The translations under genes were made by a program, and so were the position numbers. Below are positions 10,970-24,104 of a stretch of 64,000 bases of DNA, piece after piece. Source of the DNA: Rhynchospora pubera (lineage: Eukaryota; Streptophyta; Magnoliopsida; Poales; Cyperaceae); NCBI GenBank assembly GCA_028095005.1, contig CM051462.1, positions 232,084,473 to 232,148,472 on the forward strand. The letters are read 5' to 3'. The notes beneath the pieces were generated by a model, which saw nothing but the letters and a program-made list of their open reading frames with translations, did not search any database and was not told the DNA's origin. Position 1 is the stretch's first letter. The number at the start of each line of letters is the position of its first letter.

Positions 10970-11460
10970 TTAGCGCAGAGAACAAGATAAATCCGCCAAA
11001 AGAAAATACGTTAGAACAATAAAAGAACAAGATTGAAATCGGCAGTTACCACCTCTTGAATTTGAATGAGAATTTTGGTCTCGAGCTCCGACCTCGTTGC
11101 GCCTCTCTTGGCCGAATTGTTGGGTCGGAGGGGTATCGGATCGGGTCTGCGCAGCAGTTATCATGGCCCTCTCGAGAATCTTTCTCCGCCGTGCCTCTCA
11201 TGCGCTCTCCATTTTCTCTCACCCGCGTCAGCTCTTATGCTCCGACCACCACGACACTGCAAACACTCCTTCTTCTTCGTTTCTGTCTCTAGGCGTGAGA
11301 GAGAAAAGTGGCATGACGCGCGAGTAAGAGCGAGAGACCGACAGACGAGAAGGATGGATAGCGAGAGAGATGAACTAATGAAACCCTCTCGTATGTCAAG
11401 TAGAATCTGGTTAGGGTTTGAGAAGGGAGGCGGTGGCGGCTGATGAAATATCATCTTTAA
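10970..11460 (-). pseudogene. Exon-like GC-rich fragment inside the CACTA element
   Basis: The composition changes sharply to GC-rich. The minus strand reads like a plant 5' UTR and first exon, with 'tctcaaaccctaacc', CT-rich runs and an ATG at 11164 opening a 64-codon frame. A possible splice donor (AAGAG|GTGGTAA) lies in that frame. No homology is recognised. It may be the start of a TNPA-like gene of the transposon or a captured host exon; I cannot tell which. Confidence 0.35.
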
Positions 11461-12140
11461 TTTGAATGTTGGCAGCGCAAAGGGTTAGATGAAAATTTGT
11501 TGAAATTTTTAATGAAATTTTTGGGGGAAGATTACGAGCCAAAATTTTATCATGGAAATTATATTTTATTACTGGGAGCGAACAGATCTAAAATAGATCC
11601 ATGTGAATATTTTTTTCGTACAAATTAATACAAATATTAAATAGTAACATAGGATGTATAAAGGCAATATGAACGTATATCTTGGAATCATTTATATTAT
11701 TATGTATATATCTCTTAAATTTTGGAATTAACAATTTCCATTTCATTTGAATAAAAATACTTTTTAGTTGAATTTTAAAACCACAATCGGTCTCTTGTTT
11801 GTAAAATTTTAATTAAAATTGAAAATAGGAGAAATCATACCTTAGAATTGATAGATTATTGTTATCATACTAAAATCTACATCAACCGCGATCCGAGACT
11901 CAACATGGAAAACACTATTATCTTTTACAAAATAATATGATTGGAATTTCTTATTATTTTCTTGTGATGCTTCATACTCTCTTTTATTTCGTAAATTCAA
12001 AGTCAGTCTCAAAAAAAAAAAATCAAAGTTCATTTTTTCTTTGATATAGATTAATTTTTAGATAATATGTACGTGCATATATCTCAGGTACCATCATTTT
12101 TTTTTATCAATCATACATGCATACATGAATTGAGCTATAG
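11461..12140. other. AT-rich CACTA interior, nothing assigned
   Basis: No frame longer than 63 codons and no repeat boundary visible. Confidence 0.4.
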
Positions 12141-12157
12141 CTAGTGTTTTCTAAAAT

Positions 12158-12792
12158 GATACGACACAATCGTGTTAGCACGATACAATGTGCGTGTTGA
12201 TGCGACACGACACGACACGACACAAATACAAAATTGACACGACACGATCGTGTTATCGTGTCGTGTTAGGACATTAGAAAGTTTGACACGATTCAACACG
12301 ACACGATTTGACACGCAACATGACACGAACACGAATTAACACGACACCTCAACACAAATTTAATTATTAATGTTGATTATTTAAGCAAAATTAATAATTT
12401 AATTTCAATTTATAATACTATATCATATTATTTACCATCATTTAAATCATAATAGTGTTCTAATCAAATTATTCTTTTTTTATAAAAATATTGATAAAAA
12501 GTTTAAACTTAATCAAATAATAAATTATTATGTTTAGTAATTTTTTTTACTTTTAATTTTTTTAATATTTTTTTAATTTAAAAAGTTATTAAATAATATG
12601 ACACGACTAACACGATGTGTCAACACGACACGACACGATCGTGTCAGTAGTGTCGTGTCAGAATGCATATCGTGTTGCCTCTTCTCACCACTAAGTACGA
12701 CACGACACGACACGACACGATTAAAAATGTAGTTCGTGTCAATACGACACGACACATGACTCTAACACGATCGTGTTTGACACGACACGATT
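12158..12792. repeat. Two GACAC-rich clusters around an AT-rich core
   Basis: Clusters at 12158-12352 and 12597-12792 consist of degenerate CACGA/TCGTG words in both orientations. The core between them is nearly pure AT. The left edge 'tagtgtt.tctaaaatga' resembles the edge of the similar cluster at 30250, suggesting a single mobile family, perhaps non-autonomous hAT. No clean duplication was found. Confidence 0.5.
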
Positions 12793-12799
12793 AATCTTT

Positions 12800-14224
12800 T
12801 AATATTACAATTATCATAATTATATGAAATGTACGCCTAGAATTTTTTGGGGGAATTGTCAGCGCCTAAACAATTGAACTTTAACTTGAAATTTGAAAAT
12901 AAATTGATGTAAATTAATATCTCGAGATTTGATTTAAATTGGTTTAACTTGGAATTAATAAAAGGAACAGTTTGAACGCCAGTTCATATTACATATTTAA
13001 TAGTTATTAGAAAAACTTTCTCTTGGATTTGTAATATTATTTGACATCGTAATAAAAAAAAAGCTTACTTTGTAATATAATGACTAGCAATTTAAGAGAA
13101 TCAATATTTGTCTTCACATGCTAAATATAATTTTTTTCTAAGATAGTACAACTTCAATTAAGAGAAGCCATTGGATTTGATCTAACGATCCACGTACAAG
13201 CACAAACAACCTATCCATGGGCAACGATCCGTGGCACATGAAAGAAACCAGTCAGGATATGCCACTTGTCGGGGTCTGATTATGTAATTTTGCAAATACA
13301 TCTAATAAGAAAAAGTATCATCTCCAATAGTTGTACAAATGGAGAATTGAAAAGCACATAAGATTATAGTGTTCCGCAAATGTATTTTAGAAATGCATTT
13401 TATCTACTACTTTGCTAATACGGTATACTTCGCTTCATTCATTTTATTTGCTTATTCTTTAATAAAATATTTTGGCGGTAAAAATTGGCGCCAAAACAAT
13501 GTTAGGCATTCTATTTTTATTTATTTTCGTACCATAAATCCTTTATGTATTGTTGTTATATTCTAATTTTAGCCGGGTCTAGATGAAAGGTTTAAAAATC
13601 GATACCCTACATTTGTCTAGTTTAAAATTTTGATTCACCTCTGGACTCAAAATTACATAAACTTTTGGATTAATGTTTTTATCAGTACTAGAGATAGAGG
13701 TTGGAAGGTGACACCCACTAAATAAGGGTAAATGATTAACAATTTGTAAAATTTAATCATTTCAAATTTGTGGTATAAATAATAAATTGTATCGCATTAT
13801 AATATATGGGTGCCAATTACATAAATAATAAATACGTATATGATTGGAGTAGTTTACAATATTTTACTCTAGAGAAATAATAAAAAATTGATATATTTTC
13901 TAGTGCATTATTTTTTTTAATTTACATAGGCTGAAAAAAATTATTTTTAAAAAGTTTATTTTTTTCTAGATAAAAAATAGTTTTTTTTTCATTTTATAAA
14001 CTACTATTGTTAGAAAGTTTATTAATGATACGAGGAAACAAGCTCCCAAAAAAAATCATGGATTTTCATTTGAATTTATTAGTCAAATGTTTATTTTCAC
14101 GTGTAAGCAATTCAACATGTTTATGTACCACTCGGTACCGAGATACAAAAACAAAATGATATATATCTTTTATAACAAAAGCATGTGGGTAAGGAAATAA
14201 GGTCAATATGTAGCTATAAATGGT
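12800..14224. other. AT-rich CACTA interior, no gene seen
   Basis: Short frames only; nothing recognisable on either strand. Confidence 0.4.
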
Positions 14225-14233
14225 ATCTTTATT

Positions 14234-14664
14234 GAGTAAGGTTCTGGTACCACACTTTTTTGGCGTCACAAATACCACACTTTATTTTTTTATTTAAAAT
14301 TTTTTAAAATTAAAATATAATCGTATGATCCAAACCGTTGATCTTGTTCATTTTAACGACGGATGTGTTTTTTCCAAAATTTCATAATTTTTAAAGTTTA
14401 TTTAATACTTGATCAAGATGTTGAAAAATGGACATATTAGAATTAATATATTTTAGTTATTTTGATTCGTTCATTTTTTACCTTTTGATCATGCATCAAA
14501 TAAATTTCAAAAATTATAAAAATTTATGACAATGTATCCATCGTTAAAATGAAAAAGATCAATGGTTTGGATGAGACGATTATATTTTAAATTTTGAAAT
14601 TTAAAATAAAAAAATAAAATATGACATTTGTGGCATAAAAAAGTATGACACCGGAACCTTGCTC
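14234..14664. mobile_element. Mutator-type MITE, 9-bp TSD
   Basis: A 431-bp foldback beginning GAGTAAGGTTCTGGTACC and ending with the diverged reverse complement (...CACCGGAACCTTGCTC). It is flanked by a perfect 9-bp direct repeat ATCTTTATT at 14225-14233 and 14665-14673. Same family as 746-1180. Nested in the large CACTA element. Confidence 0.8.
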
Positions 14665-14679
14665 ATCTTTATTTCCGTG

Positions 14680-15400
14680 GTCATTGTAACACTCGCACTG
14701 TGCACCGTTTGTAAATTACATTCTACATATTTGGAGAATAAACATTGTACCACTTGGTAATAAAGGTTCACACATAGGACTAAAATTCATATTAAATATA
14801 TATCATATTATTGACTAGACATTCTAGTAAGTGCATACATTAAAATTCATATTCGAATTTGCCTTAAATTCTATAAGGATTAATTATGGTGTATCATCAG
14901 GGATTGATTTTTTCCCCCCTTAATCTCAACTCTTTTAGAGATCTTAAAGGATTCCCATAGGTCTAGACATTTTATTCGACTGTATATTTACTTAATAATT
15001 TCCTCATATTACAAAAAAAATATATATCATTTGAATGAAAAAAAATATATAATTTGAGGTTTCATTACAAAAAAACATACTATATTAATTTTCATTTTAA
15101 TTTTAAAATCTCGATTCTAAAAATAAATTCTAAATTTTATTGATAAAAAGAGAGCACACAGGATTATAAAAATAGTAAACAACTGATTGATAAAAACATA
15201 CTATTTTCTTTTGTATGTATAGAGTATAGACTCTACTTCAAATTTTTGTTCTAAGTTAAAAACTTTTTCGGTTTTCCAAGAAATGTTATAAATTTCAATG
15301 ATTAGAAATTCTATAGCAAGTCAAGACTACGTAAAAACTAACGAGAAAACGACTCATTGCACCAATACACACTAAAATAAAAGATACTGAAGAACGATCC
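14680..15400. other. AT-rich CACTA interior, no gene seen
   Basis: No supportable feature on either strand. Confidence 0.4.
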
Positions 15401-15409
15401 ATTCCCTAA

Positions 15410-15760
15410 TTTTCTTCGCATCCCTTCCATTTTTTTCGCCATTTCCTCCCATTTTGCTCCCATTCGCTAAACCCTAGCCTCTCCGATGTCGCAACCCCCC
15501 TCGTGCCTCTCTTCCTCCGGCCAGTCGCACCCCCTCCGACGCCTCTCTTCCTCTGCCAAGTTGCCTCTCTTTCTTCGTCGCCCTCGCCGACAAGCACCCG
15601 TCTCTCTAACACGCCGCTCGAAGCACGCTCTTCTCGGCTCTCGGAAGCCACCTCCTCTTTCACGTTTCTCCACTTTCCTTCTCGGCAGCCACCGGTAAGT
15701 CTCCCTCCCCCATCTCTCTCTGTCTATTGGGTTTTGTAGGTTATGTGGATTATGTTGGAT
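15410..15760 (+). pseudogene. Exon-like GC-rich fragment inside the CACTA element
   Basis: The plus strand has 'gctaaaccctagcc' just before an ATG at 15486 that opens a 70-codon frame rich in Ser, Pro, Arg and Leu, and a good splice donor, CACCG|GTAAGT, near 15692. This reads like a plant first exon, possibly of an organelle-targeted protein or a TNPA-like gene. A later exon-like piece (cag|GCAAG..., about 18056-18165, Gly/Arg-rich) may belong to it. The opposite strand is also open but lacks these signals. No product recognised. Confidence 0.35.
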
Positions 15761-17333
15761 CTGGTTGGAATAAATTGAAAAATGCATGGTTGGATTAGGT
15801 TAATTTGAAATGCTTGATTAGATTAATTTGTCACTTTGAGCTGGTGATTGACCAAGGGCTCCTGAGCCAATAATTGACCGGCTACTTGATGAGGATAAAG
15901 ATCTCTACCAGTACAATTTTCTCTCTTTAACGACGATTCCTATCAGATACAAATTTATATTGAATGAAATAACTAGTGAAATCAAATTTAAGGAGAACAT
16001 ATATTGAATGAACATTTATATTATGTCATTAGATGTTTTGTTAGCTTAACACTATAAAGAAATTTTTTTGTGTGTATGCCCCCTGATAGATGGTATGAAA
16101 AGAGATTAATGAAATGCTTATTAATGGTCTAATTTAATTAGAAAATGAAGGATACAATACATATAAGCTGCTGGGGTTTAACTTTCTTTGAATTTTATAT
16201 AGTATGGTTAATGGAGCTTCAAAAGTTTTTTTTTTTACAAAGACTAATACTTTTAGCCGGACAGTGATACTTAAAACAAAATAAAATACATGAACTGTGC
16301 AGTTGTGTATCAGCTGAGGTATGATGTTCTTGTCCCAATTGAAGCTATGGAGATTGATACTGATATGGTATTATAGTTTATCTCTTTTAATAATTCATTT
16401 TTCCCTTACTGATATGTAATATAAGATCTCAAAATATGTTCTATTATTTATTGGTGAGGCACCATGAATAGAGGTTTTCTCCATTTTAAATTAATTTTAT
16501 TCAATTTATTTCTGAATTTATAACCAGAGTTTCGGCAAATCATATATAAGCTCAATATCATTTTACTAATAAAATGATTTTCATCTTTATTTAGGATGGG
16601 AGTTGACATATGAACAGAAAATGTATGGAATAGTATGGGGTCATGGCTATGTGCTGCCGAACACGTGTTGTCGGACACATGTGCACCGAGTGTGGGATTG
16701 GTATGAAGCGGGTCACATCACCTGACGGGACCTAATCCAGAAAACTCTTTATATCATTTATTACATTATTTATTGAAAAATCGTTTACATATCTATATGG
16801 GATATTTATTATCGATGAATATGTTCAAGTTCTATTATCCTTAACCTATGCTGGAGAAATCAATGAAAGGATTAAAAAATCAAGTAACAAAAAAGAAAGA
16901 CAACATGGTTGGCAGTATGAGGTAAACAAGCAGTATGATTTCATTGTTTCCCACTCTTTCTTGTTTTTCCTCTGATAAACCTACACCTATAGCATGGAAA
17001 TGTACAATGCGGCAATATGCACTACTTAATTAGGAACAGCAGAAACAAGCACAAAATGTACAAAAATAAATCTTTTTTGTTTTGTTTTGTGGGCCTACTC
17101 CTCTTTTGTCATTAATATTGTGTTTTGTTTTTGTGTGTAGATTGGTATCCTAATTGAAGATAAAAATATGCTGACTTCTCGTATGAATGGAAACCTCTAT
17201 AAAGCCGGGAAGTTTACAGTCTTAACTTTTCTCTTTGGGCCGAACACGTTGGCCTTCATAGGAGTGAGGTTTTTCATTTATTTTGTTCTGAAATTTCAAT
17301 GCTACCTTCAAACTTGAGGATTTCCTTTATCTT

Positions 17334-17483
17334 GGGCACCGTTTGGATAGGTGTGGGAAGAAGGGAAGAAGTGGGAAGAAGTATTGGGAAGTGTGTAACT
17401 TTGTGAAGAGTTTGGATTGTTTATAATTTTTTTTCTTCTTCTTCCTTCTTCTTCTTCTTTCTTCCAACGATCCAAACGCACCC
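17334..17483. mobile_element. GTTTGGAT-type MITE
   Basis: The ends are GGGCACCGTTTGGATAG and CGATCCAAACGCACCC, in inverted orientation, about 150 bp apart, with a (CTT)n-like tract inside. Same family as 1-100, 10519-10676 and 55157-55305. Confidence 0.65.
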
Positions 17484-18437
17484 TTGTATATCCCTATATC
17501 ATGTAAATTATTTTGTGGGTCTTTTAACTCTCAAAATTTAAATTACTGTGCTGGCCTTTTAATCAATCACCGAAACAGAAGATATTTTGAATGTTTTGCC
17601 GAGATATATTTGGTAGCTTGGGTGTGAGATATTTCTGGGTTATATGAGACTGAACTAACTGAGAAAATTTTAAGAATTGCCCTTTGAACCCCTTCGCAGT
17701 GTATAATAATTCTCACTTCAGTTTCAGTCCAAATTGGCTTTCATGAGTGAAAAGAAAATTGATTTTAGTGGAATTCCATCTTGTTATTCCAATTTATAGT
17801 ATTGTAAATTTGTAATACTAGATCTTGATTAATTATTGTCTAAGCAGAAGGGATTCTTTTATAAAGAGATTGTGTGTCTTTGTGCTGTTATATGTATATA
17901 GTTTCTAACTGACATTTTGATGATCTTTTGTTAAAATTTTTTTTTTGTTAAAATGTTAGATTGAAATAATTGATTGCAATAAACTAATATGGAAACTAGA
18001 ATAGCTAGTATGCATGCATCTACTGGTTATATTCCTTTGATTTTTGCATCATCAGGCAAGAAAATCGTGACATAGCGAATGTGGCTGGAGGGCAGAAAGG
18101 TTGTGGCCGAGGGTAGTAAAGGTGTGGCCCAGCAAAGGAAGTTGTGGCCGTGGTGAAACATCCTTAAGAGTTTTTTTATGATTATATTGTAATTTATATC
18201 TTGTGAATTTGTTTATTACTTTAATTTTGAATTTTGGTTATTACACGAGGATGTTGTGTTATGTTATTTTAGGTTGTAAAATAAATTATTGATATTTGAA
18301 TTAATTTATTTTGAATTTGTCAATATTGTGCATTGTCTGCATTTTATTAAATTGTCATTATTTTAATTTATCTATTTGTGCTAGGATGAGAATATAGGTC
18401 GCCCACGTGCATCATTAAAATTCAAAAATCAAAACAA

Positions 18438-18689
18438 GATTTTGCACCAGTTTTTATCTAAAACCGATACAAAAGGTTATCATTTGCACCGGTTATTGAA
18501 TAAGAACAGGTGTTAAATTTAACCTTTTGCACCGGTTTTAGATAAAAACAGGTGCTAATGTCATCTTTTGCACCTGCTAGTTTGCATCGGTTCTCTGTTC
18601 TATTTGCACTCCCCTCCATACGCACCGTTTGGGAAACCGGTGTTTATCTATTTTTAAAATCGATGCTAAAGAACTTTTTTCTAGTAGTG
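18438..18689. mobile_element. Right-end fragment of a third CACTA lineage
   Basis: It ends in the reverse complement of CACTACTAGAAAAAAG and carries several subterminal copies of TTTTGCACCGGTTTT-type motifs, different from the motifs of the other CACTA elements here. No matching left end was found, so it is a remnant or its left end is too diverged. Confidence 0.55.
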
Positions 18690-19504
18690 AATGGTGATTT
18701 ACAGGAGTATCAAACTCAATTGAGAACTTCATTCTTATGTTTTGAAAAAAAATCTAGTGTGAAAGATTGTACTTATGTTTGAATTGATATATTTATTAGT
18801 TTTAGTTTGATGTATTTTATTTTTTGGAGTGCAGATGCATATTTTGTACTTATGTTTCTTACACTTGATGTGTGTTGTTTTGAAATATTTACTTGATTCA
18901 TGGATCTAATATTAACCATTTACCATAAAAGTGTCTATGGTTAACCTTTTAATGGATTTGGGTATTGGGTTGATATATATACAATGAATGATTGATATTG
19001 AAACTGGTACACAACAGAAAATAAATAGTACAGAAACTGAAATTGGTACACATCAGAAAACGAAGCAATGTTTACCAAATATTGATCCATATATGCGTCG
19101 GTATACTAACACATTAAATCACCAAGTAATATTAATTTAAAACATTTAGTAATTTGTTTATTAGAGTCCGTGTTGATATGTGTCAACTAGCGACTCCAAT
19201 TACGCGCGCCTGTAAGAAAAGAAATTTGCGTCTCTATCCGAAAGAGTTATGCGACCTAACTAATACGCGTCCCTGTTGATATGTGTCGGTATACCGACGC
19301 GAATTACATTCAGCATATTCGCGTCCCTATAGAGAACTAGAGAGCGTCTCTAGTTAGAGGGTTGTTGCGTCCTAACTAATATCCGTCAGCCTAGCGACGC
19401 AGCTTAGAAGTCCTAAGTCAATTTTTTTCTTTCTGCGTCCCTATTTGATTGAGGGACGCGAACACGTTGGTGCTACGACGCAGTAAAACGAAATTCTGGT
19501 AGTG

Positions 19505-19997
19505 ACTACAATATTTAGTCATCATTTCTGTTCTTCTATTCCTAATACTTTATAAAACAAGAAAAACCAACAATACCTTCCTTTCTCATATTGAACAACC
19601 TTACCTATCAACGATACAAATATATTAAATTATTTTTAATCCACAGAGAAAAAATTAAATACACATATATTTTTTATTATCAAATAAAAAAAATAGATTG
19701 CAACCCGTGAGACCACGCTAGTATTTATTAGAGAGGACGATTAGCTAATTACAATGAAAAAAATTTCCAAAAGAAATAAGTACAAATAGAAAAAAATAAC
19801 TCCTCAGCTAACAAACTCAACCGAAGTAATATTCTTAATGAATTCAACCCAGTTGTGGGTCCCAGCTCATCTCTTGTCTAGATGGACCTTAGTAAGGAGT
19901 TAGGACACCTTAAGTTAACTCCCGGGCTTTAAACGCAATGACTTTTCTATTTTAAATCAATCTGCCTAGGTCAGCTGTGCGGTCACCTTGCTTTATT
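19505..19997. repeat. Left arm of the inverted duplication (second part)
   Basis: It resumes the homology interrupted at 7977 and matches 33585-34383 in reverse ('ctcatattgaacaacc', 'gtgagaccacgctagt', 'ggtcccagctcatctc'). It also holds a second, directly repeated copy of the unit first seen at 6640-6960, and runs up to the second CACTA element. Confidence 0.8.
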
Positions 19998-20279
19998 CAC
20001 TACGGCAAAATTTGTTTTTAACGGCGGTTATTAAGAGATTTTTTACACCGGTACCAGGGTGTTGTAAATGAGGGGGGCCGCTAAAAAAGTTAATAAACCG
20101 CCGTAAATGTCTAATCGCTATTTAGACGAACTGTCTTTTTTTAATTAAAAATTAGTTTTTAGCGGCGGTTCCTACAAAAGAGTCCGCCGTCAAAGAGAAC
20201 TCTTTAACAACTGTCATTATTAAAAGCCCGTCGTTGAAAATTAGTAAGGTAGAAAAAAAAATTTATAATTAGTCTCTAG

Positions 20280-22376
20280 ATTCATATAATCCTGGCTACC
20301 CATAATATAATAATAAAAACCCATCGGTTCTATAGCCAGCCAAAATTAATAACATCAAATTCACTAATCACATAAATTTCAATTATTACAAATATATATC
20401 TGAGTACCTAAAACAACGTACAATCAAGTTATAGAAAATAAAAACACATGATTTATATAAAAAAAAATGCTAAACATGCTATCTTCTCAAGCTGTTGTAC
20501 CAATAACCAACCATTTTCTAAAGATAAGCAAAAGTAATGCACACATCAGGTATTTAGCAGGATTCCTCGAAGTATAATTGCATGTACAGCTTTCCAATCA
20601 TCCTGTCATTTGGCTCTGAATCCTACATATTAAAACTACAGCTTATGAAAAACATAGGTAACCTTCAAAGACAAACTATACCCTCCATTAATAATAGTGG
20701 GAATAAAATGAAAGAAAAACAACGGTCTAAATATAATAGGCATTGAATCCTACATATTTAAACAGTCAGGCTACATGAAACTTTATGCCTCAATAAAAGA
20801 CAAGATGTTCTTTACAGTTTTTTGCATAAATTCTTCATTTTGTTTTCACTAATTTCATTTTACTAGTTCCAATAAATTGGGGGTAAAAACCATGCAGTCT
20901 GCATGCTCATAGAATGTGAATGGATTAACTAATACATATCAATAAGATAAACAAAATTGGTAAAAATTAGACATTGGAGACCAGAGTTAGAACCTGAGGT
21001 CGAGGGAAGAAAGTGGCAAGAATGTTCTTGTACTGTTTGACGGGACGTCTCTATCGAGAACAAATAGAGGTACACAAATAGCACAGCTTACCGCAAATAA
21101 GTATCACCTTTCTTGACAGCACCTCTGATTTGGGGCTCAATTAATTAGCTTGGAAGTGATGTCGCTGACAAGTCAATGCGAAAGGCACCATTTGATATAT
21201 AGCTTATGACATTCCAAAGAAGCACCTCTCTTTGATCGGTCCAGTGACATTGCCTGGTAAATAACTACAAAGAAAGCAAAAAATAAATAATAATAAATCA
21301 AATATTTGTATCAAAATAATGAAACTCAGTACCGATCTTACCAGATTCAGAACTTCACACACCAAGAGTTTTGTAATAAGTTTCTTTTCAAACCTTTAGT
21401 AATGCAACACACAAATCATCATCAAAAAGAAAAAATTCCATACCAAACCCTCAGATTGCAGCGCAAAGAAGAAATCCAAATACAAAAAAGTTGAAGCCGC
21501 AGAGAGTTTCATCAAAATGATGCAATACGCTGTAGCTAGCCATGAGTTGCCTTGGAGAAGAGAAAACTTTATGCATCCTGCACCAAAAATTTTTGAAATT
21601 TACATAATTTTAAAAAACCAATACTTTTTACTAAAATGATTTTACATAATTTATAAAACCAATAGTTTCTATGAAAACAATGCAACACGCTATATCCAAG
21701 GTGTCTATTTGGAGTTATTTGCAACTGTATTATTTTCCTAATACAATCTATAAGATATATTCCACCAAATATTGTCAAGATTATGAATTAGACAAAATAA
21801 ATTAAAAGCACATGCAAAAATAAGCCATGGTTGCTAGGCTCCAAATTCTGATAAAACATTATACAAAACTTCCTTCATTGAAGTTGGTTATTTTTTTTTA
21901 TGACTATTCTTTTAATGGATGGATGACAAATCAATCACAATTCATATACATTATCATTGGTTGTTACCTTGTGCAAATACATAGACACTAGATCCTGAAT
22001 AAAACGATGAGCATGCATTTAAAATTTACTCTCAGCATTTATTCTATATCATTGTTCCATTAGACATTGAGAGTCCTTAACAACATGCATGTATAACTGA
22101 AGTTGCAAATTGTTACACAAGAAAGTAAGAAAAGATAATTACTAAATACAGAAAGCACAAGGATACCTTGAAGGAAATACCAAAGGTCAATGGTACTGCC
22201 ATTCCCTTTAAACTGTCACTAAAAATCACAAACATATTTAGACTTTCAATGGTGATTTTTGGAGGTTAAACTAATGTCTTTTCTTACATAAAGAAGATCA
22301 ATATGAATTGAATCATTTTGCCTCCAAATCAACTTAAATTTCTTAAATTGTGGCTGATACGATCAACTAACCAATA
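20280..22376. other. AT-rich CACTA interior, no assignable gene
   Basis: Small frames only. Exons of a second transposon gene on the minus strand could lie here but I cannot define any. Confidence 0.35.
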
Positions 22377-22606
22377 GAATAAGCAATTGCATACCTTGAA
22401 CGAAGAAATTAAGGGTCTTCACGGGGTCTAATAGGAAATTGTTGTCCTCTCCGAACCACAACCTGGACAGATCAAAACGCCGGTTTGGGGATCGCCGGAG
22501 CAGTGGATCGATCAGAACGACAAGGCTTCTTGAAGGGGAAGAGGTAGGGTTTGGAGGGGTGCCTGTCGGCAATTAGGATTTTGATGCAGCGGGAAGGGCT
22601 TCCATG
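22377..22606 (-). pseudogene. Exon-like unit, copy 2 of a tandem pair
   Basis: The minus strand opens at 22572 with MPTGTPPNPTSSPSRS and runs to a splice-donor-like CAAG|GTATGC. It is a nearly identical copy of 23414-23643, about 1,037 bases away, differing at a handful of sites. It looks like a duplicated first exon of a gene carried by the CACTA element (TNPA-like or captured). No domain recognised. Confidence 0.4.
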
Positions 22607-23413
22607 TTGGTGAAAGATCAATCAGAGTCAAGTTGACAACTGTAAAAGAGCACAATATTATATTACAACACAACATATGGACGAGCCTTCAGTGAAATAT
22701 GATATATCAAGAAGCTTGAGTACCATTTGGAGAGTAGATGCTGAGTTGAATAGGAACAGGGGATATCTGTTTGGTCTTCCCTGTGATTCGATATGTTTCA
22801 TCTTGTATTTCTTTTCTGACAAGAGCTGATAAAAGAAAAGAAGAGAGATATGAGACTATAATTAACCTCAAGACAATGAGCACAAAACATCTTTCATATT
22901 TAAGACCAAAAAACTGATATTCCCTTTAGCAACAAACACACTTTACTATAAAAAACACCATAGGATCGAGTTGAAGCAGAATTTATCTAAGCAATCTGCC
23001 TGTGGCCTTTTGAATCCCAACTCCATAATAGGTTATCACCAGATTTTGGAGTCGACGTAAATTAGCATTGACTCTACACTAGTTTTGAACTTGTGATTAA
23101 AAAAAAAAACAAGAGAAAATTACAAATTGGAACATCATTTCTATTTGTGGGAACATCATTTCTAAACAAGAGAAAATTTTTACACCCGTAATAGGTTGTG
23201 GGAGTCAATGTCATCATTTCTATTTGGAACTGGAATAGGTAACTCTTCATTATTAATCAATCATGTTTAGCAAATTGCAAGTTGAATCAGCCTAGGAGAG
23301 TTCTCGCTGGGTGTAAAAATTCTCCACCTAATAATTGCCATACATGAAGTTTTTCCTTCAGAAATCTAATTTAAAGAACAATGATGTAAAAAGGAAATAG
23401 GAACTAATCATAT

Positions 23414-23643
23414 GAATAAGCAATTGCATACCTTGAACGAAGAAATTAAGGGTCTTCACGGGGTCTAATAGGAAATTGTTGTCCTCTCCGAACCACAACC
23501 TGGACAGATTAAAACGCCGATTTGGGGATCGCCGGAGCAGTGAATCGATCAGAACGACATGGCTTCTTGAAGGGGAAGATGTAGGGTTTGGAGGGGTGCC
23601 TGTCGGCAATTAGGGTTTTGGTGCAGCGAGAAGGGCTTCCATG
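23414..23643 (-). pseudogene. Exon-like unit, copy 1 of a tandem pair
   Basis: Same reading frame as the copy at 22377-22606, here preceded on the minus strand by a CT-rich, leader-like stretch (about 23645-23730). An in-frame upstream ATG at 23643 is closed by a stop after about ten codons, so the intended start is unclear. No product recognised. Confidence 0.4.
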
Positions 23644-24104
23644 AGTAGAGCGAGTATAGCGAAGGTCGACGGAGGGAGGGAGGAGGAACCGAGCGAGGTT
23701 TCAGAGTGGGAGAGAGTCTCGATTGAGAAAAAGAAATTAATAAAAAAAAATTTATTTCTTTACGCCAACGTCGAGTATACCGCCTGGATTTTTATTTTAT
23801 TTTATTTTTTTGAAAAACAGTTTTCGAGAGTTTAAAAATCAGACCACCTTCTTCTTTTTTCTTTTGAGTTTTTGTTTTGATATTCCATAAATATTTTTTT
23901 GTCTTTTATTTTTTTCGGTTTTTATTTATGTTATATTTTTTATTAAAAATACTGAAAATTATAAAAAAAAAACTTAAAATAAATATAAAAATTAAAGAGA
24001 AATTCTCAATGGTCATGAATTATCCGGATCTTGATGATTTTGATTAATTCTTTTACTTGAGAATGTCTCGCATGTATCTTCTTGCATCAACGTCAACTCA
24101 AAGG

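Larger units (their letters stand above)
7978..19504. mobile_element. Large CACTA transposon without visible transposase
   Basis: The left end is CACTACTAGAATCAG; the right end is the reverse complement of CACTACCAGAATTTCG. The flanks are a perfect 3-bp ACT duplication (7975-7977 and 19505-19507). The inverted copy of the host sequence near 34370-34395 reads straight through with a single AGT, i.e. the empty site. Both subterminal parts (about 7990-8640 and 19195-19504) are rich in GCGTC/GACGC motifs. No TNP2-like protein is seen, so it is probably non-autonomous. It carries nested MITEs, a CACTA end fragment and two exon-like GC-rich stretches. Confidence 0.85.

Noticed and set aside
12141..12755. 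Cys/Arg/Val-rich ORFs on the minus strand, also near 30136-30432 and 35985-36173
   Set aside because: They translate the GTGTCGTGT repeat; identical peptide words in several frames show there is no coding selection.
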